This document shows positions 1-10,489 of a stretch of 64,000 bases of DNA, piece after piece. Positions within the stretch are counted from its first letter, which is position 1. Each line of letters opens with the position of its first letter. Source of the DNA: Paulownia fortunei. Lineage: Eukaryota; Streptophyta; Magnoliopsida; Lamiales; Paulowniaceae. A program made the position numbers and the translations under genes. The stretch is taken from assembly GCA_019321725.1 (NCBI GenBank), contig CM033118.1, positions 13,294,071-13,358,070 on the forward strand. Reading direction: 5' to 3'. A model generated the notes under the pieces. That model saw only the letters and a program-made list of their open reading frames with translations, ran no database searches and was not told where the DNA came from.

Positions 1-1509
1 TTTATTCATAAGAGTTTCAGAAAACATACCCTGATAGAAAAAAACTAATTCTTTTTATATTGATGCTTTCAGAATCTTCAAACCTTCATTGCCAAGATCT
101 TCCTATCTAACCCTCCATACCAATGGGAACGAGTGGGCATTCTTAACATTAAGTTAACTTATACTATATAATTTATCTTGAGATATTTTCAACTTATGAA
201 ATCAAAAGATTGAGCTTAGGAAAGGAGAATATAAACATTTAGCAAGAAACTAGAAAATTCTCTTTCTCTCTCTCTTGGTGAAAATGTATAGCAAGGAGAG
301 AGATCGAGAGATTCTCTTTTATAATTGTTGACTCTCTAGTTTTCGAATCCATTTCTAACTATGTAGATACTATTATCTGATAGGAAAGTTATCTTTAACA
401 TTCCTTTTGTAATTATTTAAAATTCATAATTTTAGATAATAATTATAAAAATCAAAATAAATATTCCATATTTATTTATTACCCAACAATATTGGATATT
501 CTCGTAATTTTTGATATTTATAATTAACACCTAGTTCAGAAAATAATTTTCTGAAAATACAAGTACAATTTAATTTGTTGTATAAAAATCATTTTAATGT
601 TTATGAAGTTAGATTAGGGACCTATGGACCTTTAATTGCAAGCTCTAATAAATTCGGATACTTAATTAAACTGTTTAATTAATTCATCAAGTTTATCAAT
701 TCCAAGATTACACCACTAAAAATCTGAAATTTTACTCTTGCAATTATAGAATAATCTACTCTGATCAACACTGAATAGTCTATTAAAATAATCTTTACGT
801 ATAGTTTGACCATTCATAAATGATTTATAATTAGAGCTAGGTTTCCATTAATCTCTCTAGTTATCTTTTATTCATTGTCTACTGTTAATACATTAGTGAA
901 CAATTAATCTATAATCAAGTTATAAATTTGAGTGTTGTACTATTCAGTTCTACAATATTTCATATTTGTAAGTTACATTCCCGGCTACCTAACCCAATAT
1001 GATCCCAAAATGCAAGTGTTTAGGAATGTTAACTAATAAATCTTTAACGAGCAAATCATAAATCATAATAAAATAAATAAGAGTTTATAACCACTTAAGA
1101 TTATGATCATCTATTGATAATATATGAGTTTTCAGAAAACAACGGATTTTTTATAAAAATTCAAAATTATATCTAGTTCAGTCATATATAATCACAATAT
1201 ATAAAGTGGCTCCATTATGATGTCACCACATTTCTAGTTTGAATAAGACAATTACATTAGGACCACACTAATAATAATTTAATTAAAAATCCCAACTTTA
1301 ATTAATTTAATTTTGGACTAATTTAGTTTATTATTCATAATCTTAATCCTCTCGTATATAACTCTTATATAGTAGATTATGATTACATAAATAAACAGAG
1401 TTTTTTCAGATATTCATTAACATACCTATATGCATAAAACAATAATAAAATAATTTTTTATTTATTCAATAATTAATGTACTAATGCATACTTTTAGGGC
1501 ACCATCCCT
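1..1509. other. AT-rich intergenic, no gene seen
   Basis: No ORF of useful length and no recognisable domain. The composition resembles the LTR sequence that follows (many TTAATTAA-like stretches), so it is probably old retrotransposon debris, but I cannot assign a family. Confidence 0.4.
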
Positions 1510-2478
1510 AACGATATTGCACTTTGATTTATTTTTTAATTGTATGATAATCACAAAGAAAATATTTTGGGTGTAGTATCTTCATTTATGGAGTTAATGT
1601 ATGACCAACAAATGATCCATCACTTATCTAGATGAATAACGATCGATATAGATGAATAGGTAAATATCATATATCTTTCGTGGTGCTTGAATCTGAAAAT
1701 TCTTGGCCAAAATTGGATGGAAATTAGAAAATAAATTTTCTAATTATATTGTTGAACTAATAGGGTTTCGACTAATAACCCATACCTTAGGCCCAATTGA
1801 AAGATTAGTTGATGGAATGATCATGCTTACACGGTGTTCATGATTGGAAAGATCTGCCTTTTCACCTATATCTAGATCTTCATAAAGTATTGGTAGACGC
1901 AACCCGTGATTTATGGGTTCTTGGAATTAATAAATTACTAGTTTATTGGTCAAACTAAATGATTACATACTAATTTGGACAAATCCATTTCTTTTCTTAT
2001 AAATAATCTAAGTGTTGGATAAAATTAATTATTCTAATTAATTAATAGACTTAAATTAATTCAATTATTAAATCAATTCAATTAATTGATTAGATCAAAT
2101 AATTGGCTCAATTGGAATAAATAATTGATTGATTGGATTAATTAATTATATTAAACCTAATAAATTAGTGAGATGAATTAATTTATTTATTTTGATCAAT
2201 TAAAATGAGTCTAATTTATTGATTAGGCCTAAATTCATTAAGTGTGGGCTTATAATAACCCATTAGAAATTAAATTGGAAATACAAATCTATATAAGGAT
2301 ATAGAATTACATGTGATGTGATAAACACAAGGTACATATAGAAGGAAGGAAGTATATTAATCACTTAACTCGATCAATCACATAGGTTTTGTGATATTAA
2401 TTATACATGTGATGTATGAATTTTATAAAATTTTAGTTTTTCGTTGTTCAAGGTATCTCGAAATCTCAAGAACCCAAC
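1510..2478 (+). repeat. 5'-truncated Ty1/copia LTR, C/D family
   Basis: This stretch can be followed by eye against the 3' LTR of element C from about 13441 onwards, in the same orientation. Both share a segment with ATCACTTATCTAGATGAAT-like sequence, a GGGTTTCGACT-like segment, and a long tract rich in TTAATTAATTGATT. It ends in AACCCAACA, as the 5' LTR of C does at 7684. No tRNA-Met primer site follows, so it is the end of a 3' LTR or a solo LTR. The first ~500 bp of the LTR were not found upstream. Confidence 0.55.
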
Positions 2479-4095
2479 ATGAATTAGCCTTGGCTTCTTA
2501 GGTTAAGAATATGTAAATTCAGTTTTTTATTAAAAAAAAAATTCTTTTTATTCAAATTGATAATTTTCTTCAATTATGATTTTGGTTTTAACTTATGATT
2601 TTTATTTTTTTGGGATCTTCTCAATAATAATTTTTAAGTCAATTAACACGTTATTATCAAGCTAGTGCTAATTTAAAATTTTTATTATTTACATAAAATA
2701 ATTTAATATTTAATATAAAAAAAGTTAAAATCATCACTATATAACTTATTAATTTAACATTTTTAAAAAAAATTCTATAAATAGAACACATTTCATTAAT
2801 TTCTTAATGTAAGAACTCCACTTGTAAATTGGTCCAAAAAATCACAAAATATTGGTAGTGTTAGTGTCAACTTGACTATTGGGTCTTTTGGATTGAGAAG
2901 TTGGGGCAATATATTTTGTTGCATTGAAAAATACTTTTATTGGTTTTTTGGACTAAAAGTTTATTTTAGAGGGTTTTAGTATTTTTTTTCTAATTTAAAA
3001 ATAACAAGTTAAATTACTATATACTTGTCATCATTATTTATAATTTAATGGTTAATAAAATATGAAACGAAAAAAAACCATTACTTAATACTTATATGTG
3101 TATTGTGAGTTTCTTTCAAAATTTATGCAGAAAAATCAGCTCGCAATTCAAAAATGAGTATATGAATTCACATTTGTATGAACAAAATTCAAATGTAAAT
3201 GAATTATTTTGAAATAAAAATATCTATGTAGAAATTAGATAGCGTGTGCTACTACATATTTAACTTATGAATATCATAAATATGTAAATAACTATTTAAC
3301 AAAATTTATTCTAAATATTAGGTTTATTATTATTTCTATTACATAGTATTTAACTAATACATATAAATGACATTAACATCACTCTTAAATCCAAATAAAA
3401 ATTTAACAATCATAAAATAATTTATTAAAACAGAGTATACTTGAACATAATATACATAACACAAATTTACATAAATCAGCTAAAAAATATGAGTACTTAT
3501 TATTAAATTCCAAGAGCATAAAGAAAGGCAAGTGGTAAAATTTTTTAAACCTAGTTTCATTGTTATTCCCCATCCATCACTTTCATAGTTTCTACTCCCC
3601 AAACCAAAATCCGTTTAGACTTTACTCCTTAGCCACTTGGATTGACCAAAATACCCTCCCATTTAACATTTCCCTCATTTTATACTTTACTAACCTAATT
3701 TTTCTTCCCCCTCCCATCCACAATCACCGTTTCCCAATAAAATACCACAACCACTAACATTCAAAATCACCACCACGACCGCCGCCACTCTAATAGCTAC
3801 AACTAGTACTATCTATAAGAGCTTTATTGTACTTGTTTTCGCCCCAACAACCACCACTAACACCTCCACGACCAAATTTCTCTCACGCATGGAGAATCAC
3901 ACTGGTTTTCCCAAAAAAATCTTTTTGGAGCACCTAGCATCACCACTACGACGACCACCACCATCAACAATTGCCATCGCTACCATCTCGGATAGCTATA
4001 TTGTGCTCGTTTGTGCCCTATCCACCGACACCTCCACTGCCACACTTAAATTTTTTATAGCCACCCTCTAAAACCACGTCCACCCCAACTCCACC
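2479..4095. other. Intergenic, no gene seen
   Basis: AT-rich DNA up to about 3540, then a C-rich, purine-poor block (about 3560-4095) with CCACCACC-like runs. Short ORFs in the C-rich block are low-complexity Pro/Ser/Thr/His products of the composition, without domain signatures. Confidence 0.4.
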
Positions 4096-4499
4096 ACCAT
4101 GAGTTCCAACTTTTATACTCTCTCATTCTTTGAAAAAATGTCTACAAATGGACAAGGAGGTCAAATTCAGCTATTAGGAACTTGTATGTACTATGGTGAA
4201 CTCCATATGTTGTCAATCTATGACGGTATGAGCCTAAGGGAGGTTTATTTTCATCTTGCAAAGAAATGGACTGAAATTAATTCTCAATGAAAACCTCACT
4301 CCCAATCAAAAGATGTATGTGAATTTGAATGATAATGATGAGGTCTCCAATAAAATTCAACTACATATATGCCTGAGAATGATTGTTATTGACATGATGA
4401 CAGTATAAAAAAATGAACCAATTAGACGTGGAGGCCAAAGCAGGCATATATATGGGTAATACTTCACATATTTATATGTAGTAATATGGAGACTCCGAT

Positions 4500-4870
4500 G
4501 AACTTCACATATTTAACAATAGTACAACATACATAATGCTTTCTTTATGTAATGTCAATACACCATCAGTTCACCAATAAACTACTTTTATGCATTATTG
4601 CACTTAAAAGAAGTATGATTAACACTGTAGTAATGAATTACACATCCAATATTAGTACAAAATTGATGCATTATATGTTTCTCATGAATGCATTAATAGT
4701 ACTTCATTCAAGCGCAATTAGTACTTCATTTATGCATAACAGTAGTTCATATATGCATTATTAGTTCTCCCTGCATGCATTACTAGGATGCATTAATAGT
4801 ATTTCATTTATGCATTATTACTACACCAGAAATGCATAATGGTACTTTTCTGATTCATTATTAATACTAC
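4500..4870. repeat. Degenerate tandem array of TGCATTA units
   Basis: Motifs of the type TGCATTANTAGTACTTCAT recur at least eight times with spacing of roughly 25-35 bp. Examples lie around 4590, 4670, 4690, 4735, 4755, 4780, 4815 and 4835. Units have diverged, so the exact period is not fixed. It is a non-coding minisatellite. Confidence 0.6.
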
Positions 4871-5450
4871 ATTAATGCATTTTTATTAATATAATAACAC
4901 ATTGTTTCTGCTATACACTTGGATGTTTGTTATGAATTCCACTTCGTTATTCATTATTATAATGAACAACATAATACATCTAAGGAGTGAAACAGAGAAG
5001 GATTGCTCCCACATTTGAATCCTGATTTGAAATGACTTTACAAAGAAACTCTATAGATGCTTGGGGTTATTGTATCCGTCGAACGGGTCAAACATTTAAG
5101 AAGGCTAAGGAGTATAGGATCAAAACTAAAAACTATGTTGTTGCTACTAGGCTCTCCTTTATATACAAGAAGAATAACAACAAATCATAGTAAATTGCAG
5201 TGGCGAAAATTGCAATTGATGAAAATATGCTTCAATACATGATGCTGATAAATTATTTAAAAATGTAACTTGTAGCACACACGTGATGAGGCTAGTCTTC
5301 GGACAAGGGGGTATCCTAGAGTTAATTCAGCTTTGGTTTAAATTGAGATGAGAGCCTTGTTACTGGCCTTGTACTGTGCTGAAAGATAACCACAGGGAAT
5401 ATGGTATTAGAACTTGGGTGCCACAAGTCATGGATAGGCAATGAAATAGC
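4871..5450. other. Intergenic, no gene seen
   Basis: Short ORFs only, with frequent stops in all frames; no recognisable domain. Confidence 0.35.
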
Positions 5451-5459
5451 TATGCGTGA

Positions 5460-6130
5460 CATTCTTGGGGCAGATAAGGGCTTCTTAGATATATTGAGGT
5501 GGTATTATACGTTGTGAAGGAAACTGATATGAACCTCGCCAATGATACGACGAAACCCAACATCAAAATGTGGAATTGAACCCCAAGATCTTTAAGACGC
5601 AAGTTCGGTGAACCTTGACCCGTGACTAGCAAACCAAGAACCAAGGTTACAATTGGATATGGAATGCCACACCAAGAAAACTCAAGAACACTCAAGAATC
5701 TTAATGATAAGTTCGATTGTTTTGAACGCCACAAGAATAACTTGATAAGTTCAAAAGTTCTTTCAAGAATGAAAGAAGAACAAGATAAACTCTTCAATAT
5801 TTTATAAATTTCGAATTGCTCCAGAGTATACAACTTGGTCCCCTTTAAATAGGTTTTTAACAATTGTAACTTATGGAAATAAAGAACTAAGAATAGAAAA
5901 CTAATTATCCTATGGAAACAAACTAATCAATAGACTAATCAAGTAAATCCTGCCCATATTCATCCTTAAATTCAAGAAACTTCAAAATCTTGCCTATAAT
6001 ATCATCTTAATCAAGAAATTTTCAAGACAATAATCTTGGCCTTCCAAAAATGTGGAAAATGTGCATGTCTTGAATTAGGCTCCCAAAATCTTGGTGATTG
6101 ACCTTTCCAAAGCTGAAAACATGTGTGTCT
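5460..6130 (-). repeat. Probable 3' LTR of a decayed Ty3/gypsy element
   Basis: On the minus strand this directly follows the pol-like end at 6131-6445. It has promoter-like LTR features, including a TATTTAAAGGGG TATA-type sequence near 5845. A 137-codon minus ORF (5450-5863) lies inside it but resembles no protein and is read as chance. LTR ends were not located. Confidence 0.3.
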
Positions 6131-6445
6131 TCAATTATGCTCCTCAAAAACCAAAATCATGGTGATTAATTTCTCTTCAATCTGATTTGGGATTATTTGA
6201 AATGGATTTGGACTCATGTTGTGCCCCCATGTGTTTGACATTTCACCAACTTGTTGAATCAGCCCATATAATGCTTCTTTAAAACGCTTGGTCCTAAATC
6301 TTATGATTGGTCCACTTGGTAAACTTAGTGGATCATGTAATTGCTGACCTTGAGTCCTTCCAAGTCCATGTATGAGTTCTCCCTTTTGTATGCATGAGTG
6401 TGTAGCTTCGTTTTCATCAGAAACAAACCCTTGAAATGTTGCCAA
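6131..6445 (-). pseudogene. C-terminal end of a Ty3/gypsy polyprotein
   Basis: This minus-strand ORF of 104 codons contains the segment DPLSLPSGPIIRFRTKRFKE followed by ALYGLI. It resembles the tail of many plant Ty3/gypsy polyproteins, where a PSGPITRSRAKRFKEAL-type stretch precedes the stop. Upstream integrase or chromodomain sequence is not recognisable in the adjacent 340 bp, so the fragment is cut off there. The identification rests on this one motif. Confidence 0.45.
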
Positions 6446-6777
6446 CTATGAGATTGATCCATCTAATTAATAAAAAATTCATGGGTTTTTTGACATGTTT
6501 CACTGCCTGCTTTGTTGGTTTTCTTAGTGGATGCAGGCCTTTGAAACTTTTAGATGGCACTCATAGTCAAATAAGTATAAAAAAGCTAGCTTAGTGATGT
6601 AACTAAGGATCTCAATGGTAATCTATTCACATTAGCATAAGCAGTTCTCAATGCTAATTAGGAGTAGTTCTTCTTGAAGCTAAGAAGCATCTTAGATTCT
6701 CACCACGGCACATGGTTCACAATATTCACCTTCTTCTCTAACCAATCTCCTAGGCTTTTTAAAGCTATCCCCATGGT
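6446..6777. other. Insertion-site flank of copia C
   Basis: No gene recognised. Joining this flank to 15061 across one copy of ATTTC gives the pre-insertion sequence. It is therefore contiguous in origin with the leader/gag region of element D, although no clear gag motif was found. Confidence 0.35.
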
Positions 6778-6782
6778 ATTTC

Positions 6783-7684
6783 TATTAGAGTAGTGCCCGA
6801 CGAGCCAATTATTCTGGTCGTTCTTATACTCTTGTGAATCATTTTTATTTATATTAATATCATTTATTGGCTATAAGAATGATCCACTTAACTATGGATG
6901 GAATTAGGATAGTATTAGTTAATTGTGTTTGCTATATTGACAAATGAACTATACAATCCCAACATTCCATGCTACATAATCAACAAAGTAATCTAAGAAT
7001 TAGATAATCAAAACAATGCATACTGTAACTTTTATTGACAATCTTCTTGGATGTTTTTTATAGGAATTTTATTGCAGATTTTTGTGAAGAAAAAATGTGG
7101 AAAACAACCTCTCTCTCTTGAAGAAAAATAATTTTCTTCATCTCCAAAAATTCGTCCCTCCTTTCCTTTCAATCTCCAAAAGTTCACCAACCTTTTATCT
7201 AGTTTAATTCTTGATTCAATTATTGAATTAAGTATTAAATTAAACACCTAAAACACTAATTGTTAGTATATTCTTGTTCCAAACAAAATTATTCTGGGAT
7301 AGAATTATCAAATCAAAAACTACTAGCATAGGATTCGGTTGCGAGTGGGCATCTAAGGTGTGGATACCGTTAGAGGAATAACATTTTGGATCCTAGAAGC
7401 GAATCAAATTTCAATCAAAGGGGTTTTGAATTGAAGAACATGGATATACTTTCATGTAGGGATAACAATTTGAATCGTTTCAATCCCTACATCAGCCGGA
7501 GTGCAAATCAAGGTAAGGGTTTCTGAAACTTTCTTACTTTAACTATCAGAAAACGCACAACTAAATAATCACGAAAGGGTTCCGGGATTCATTTTAATTA
7601 CATGTGATGTAATATATATTTATATTTTTAAAATTTTTTAAATTCCAATGCATATACATTTCTCGGGATCGCGTGAACCCAACA
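6783..7684 (+). repeat. 5' LTR of copia C, shortened and chimeric
   Basis: The first ~95 bp match the start of the 3' LTR (AGTGCCCGACGAGCCAATTA-like). The last ~660 bp match 14460-15055. The middle ~1.35 kb of the 3' LTR is absent. In its place, 6870-7021 matches an internal stretch of the same element at about 10337-10490. The LTR starts TATTAG, mutated from the expected TGTTAG. Confidence 0.8.
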
Positions 7685-7685
7685 G

Positions 7686-7703
7686 TGGTATCAAAGTCGA
7701 GGT
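7686..7703 (+). promoter_or_regulatory. Primer-binding site of copia C
   Basis: TGGTATCAAAGTCGAGG lies one base after the 5' LTR. Plant LTR elements primed by initiator tRNA-Met usually carry TGGTATCAGAGC here, so this copy differs by few bases. Confidence 0.75.
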
Positions 7704-7829
7704 TCGTGCGTTTCTGATACTTTTCGATTATGTTTATTTAATATATGTGATAGATTAAATATTTATATATGTGATTGGTTTTGAATCAATTAATTTCTTT
7801 GTTTGGGATTAATATTATTAATCATTTTA

Positions 7830-8100
7830 AATGTTAAAACGTTTTAAGAACTGAGACGAGTTAAGAAATTGGATTTCTTGATTTTTAAGAATTTCAAGAT
7901 TTGTGAACTCTTGAATTTCTTGATCCAAAAATTTCAAGATTTGTAAAATCTTGAATTTCTTGAAACATGGCAAGAAATAAAAAAAATCAAATAAGTTGAT
8001 TTCTTGATAAAAAAAATTAGTTTTTATCAAGTTTTCAAAATTTCTTGATGAGATCAAGAAACTATAAAATCAAGATTTTGTGAAAATCTTAATTTCTTGG
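7830..8100 (+). repeat. CAAGAAATT/AATTTCTTG repeat tract in the copia C leader
   Basis: Short blocks such as AATTTCTTGAT, TCAAGATTTGT and TCTTGAATTTCTTGA recur in both orientations, so the stretch can fold on itself. Similar CAAGAAA blocks occur in the leader of element D (15390-15445). A 76-codon minus ORF here is a by-product of the repeats. Confidence 0.6.
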
Positions 8101-8118
8101 ACATTAAAAGAAATATTT

Positions 8119-8660
8119 GGAGTGCCGACCACCCAACATGTGACGTCGGGTGGGCTACCAGTCACCCGGTATGCGGGCGCCGGCACCCGACGTGTGGGCG
8201 CCTAGCCACCCAACATCAGGGGCTGGGTCGCCCGTTGTCACCCGGTGTGCGGGCGCCCGGCCACCCGATGTGTGACGTCGGGTGGGCTGCCGACTACCCG
8301 AAGTGGGGTGCCGAGTCGCCCGCTGGCACCCGCTGTGTGGGCGCTCAGCCACCCGACATGTGACGTCAGTCGGCCACCTGATATTGGGCGCTGGGTTACC
8401 TGCTGTCACCCGACATGCAGGCGCCCAACCGCATGACGTGTGACGTCGAGTGGACTGCCGGGCACCCAACATGCGGGCGCCTAGCCGCCTGACATATGAC
8501 ATCGGGTGGGCTACTGGCCACCCAACATGCGGGCGCCCAGCCACCCGATGTGTGATGTAGGGTAGGCAGCAGACACCCGACATGAGGGCGTCGGGTCGCC
8601 AGTTGGCACCTGACGGCGGGGGCCCAGCCACCTACGTGTGGGCGCCCAACCACTCGATGG
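8119..8660. repeat. GC-rich hairpin-forming tandem array in the copia C leader
   Basis: This is an abrupt GC-rich island in an AT-rich window. Two alternating subunits repeat about nine times: a long one (~33 bp, CACCCGATGTGTGACGTCGG then GTGGGCTGCCG) and a short one (~23 bp, CACCCGACATGCGGGCGCC then CAGC), giving a period near 56 bp. The long subunit carries inverted arms CACCCGAC and GTCGGGTG around a 7-base loop. The short one carries the palindrome GGCGCC. Overlapping ORFs on both strands follow from the repeat and show no domain. Similar GC-rich text lies in the leader of element D. Confidence 0.8.
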
Positions 8661-10480
8661 ACAGCAGCCTTGTTGAACTGTTGTCCATCTCGCCTCGTTA
8701 TGTAATTTTTAGGTGAAGTTTATGATTTTTCATTTTAAAATTATATGTTAATTTTAATTTTTGAAAAATCATTTTTCATAAAAATCCCAAATTTGAAAGA
8801 AATTGCACATAACATAATCGGTAAATTTATATGTTTTCATTATCATGTGATGATTTATATTAAGCATGCTAGTTGGATGATCATGGAGCCTAGACTAATG
8901 TGATTGGTTTAATTTTATGCATAATTGGTTATTTTTGGGTTTTAATTAAAATGAGGCTTGCGAGTCTCACATTTCTGTGTTTTATTCTTGATGTACTTCT
9001 ATCTCCCCCCTATGTATCTCCTATTGGAATTGTTCCAAGGTTTCTTGTAGTTTTAGCAAATGTAATGAGAGTAGAATTATGCAGTGAGGTTAATCTTTTT
9101 GTAATTTGACAGATATTATAAGAAGATTGAATGAAGACGGAGGAAATGCGAGGAAACAAGGCCCATGAATGTATCTATTTGTATTTTAATTATCACCCTT
9201 AGATTGACCTAGATCCACTTTGGCTCGAGTGGATCGCATAGGATTAAAGGCTCATGATCATCTATTTATTTTAGTATGTATGTGATACATGTTGTGTTTA
9301 TTTAATGCTTTCTTATGATGTATGTTTGTCATCGTTAGGATAGTGAACATTAAATAAACAAGAAAAGAAAATGATGAGACCTTGTATAATAAATCTAGTA
9401 TGACCCTCACTTGAAAATGTTTTAAGTTGAGAACCTTTATTAGTTCGATATCAAGCGTAAATGGGCAATATTGGGTAGGACCCAATTGTTCATACCTTCC
9501 ATCAAAAGTAGTGGCATGTCGACACGCTACCACATTTAGTCCGTTGGCTATAAGTCGTGGGATGTGCTAAGTGTAGGCAAGTTGTGACCACTACTAAGTA
9601 TTGAGATGCCTATGGGGTGAACTCGTCTTTATCGTTAGCCATGAGTCGTGGGACATTTAGATGCTCCATCTACATGGATGTTTGATGGGTAATGCTTGAC
9701 ACTTAGTACCATATGGGCTTATAAAATTAGGGTGTATGGGAAAATGTGAGGCAAAATAGCTTGAGGATTGCATAGGGATGTAATTACTAATGTTGTTAGC
9801 TACCTTTTAGTTTTGTTATATGGTCTCATAAAATTGGGGTATATGGCGAGGCTAGTTGGACCTCAAGCCCATTAAGAAATTAAATTTCCCAAATTTCCAT
9901 CTAGAGGGTGATGGGATTTAAAAAAAAGTAGTGGGAGACATTTATGATTAAAGACCATATCATAAATGGATATTAATTAAATTAATGCTTAAATTTCTGC
10001 CTCGCATAGGATAATGGTTATTGCTAGTAATTCCACATAGAGTAATCTAGACAAACAAACAAACTTACCAGCTCAATATAGATGTTTGTCACCATTATGG
10101 ATATTTAGGGCATAGAAAGAGAAAACACAAGTATTGACTTGCTTAGTTGAATTAGAAGGAGTTCTAATTCAAGTTTATACATTGTTCATATCAACCATTA
10201 AAGTTGATAATTTTTTCTTGGATATTTGATATCAGATATGATCCCATCTTTGCAAGGGGTTGCAGTGGATGACAAGAAAAATGGAGATTAAGATAAAAGA
10301 CGATCCTTAAGCTTGGGAATAAAGTAAGTGTTGCTTTATTGGCTATAGGAATGATCCATTTAACTCTGGATGGAATTAGGATAGTATTAGTTAATTATCT
10401 TTGCTATATTGACAAATGAACTATACAATCCCAACATTCCATGCTACATAATCAACAAAGTAATCTAAGAATTTGATAAT
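8661..10480 (+). other. Leader and degraded gag region of copia C
   Basis: This lies between the repeat array and the integrase. Gag would be expected here, but stops interrupt every frame and no zinc knuckle was recognised. A segment at about 10337-10490 also occurs in the 5' LTR (6870-7021). Confidence 0.4.
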
Positions 10481-10489
10481 CAAAACAGT

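Noticed and set aside
4099..4290. 63-codon ORF that could be an N-terminal MULE (PB1-like) domain
   Set aside because: Only a vague YYGEL...DG pattern; no zinc finger or transposase core follows and stops begin at once.
5450..5863. 137-codon minus-strand ORF
   Set aside because: Lies in LTR-like sequence with a TATA-type motif; the translation resembles no protein.
7686..7703. tRNA-like sequences at TGGTATCAGAGC sites (also 58878, 59736, 15790)
   Set aside because: They are retrotransposon primer sites directly next to LTR ends; no cloverleaf can be formed around them.
8097..8653. Overlapping ORFs of 63-158 codons on both strands in the GC-rich array
   Set aside because: They exist because the tandem repeat lacks AT-rich stops; translations are repetitive and have no domain, and both strands are open at once.
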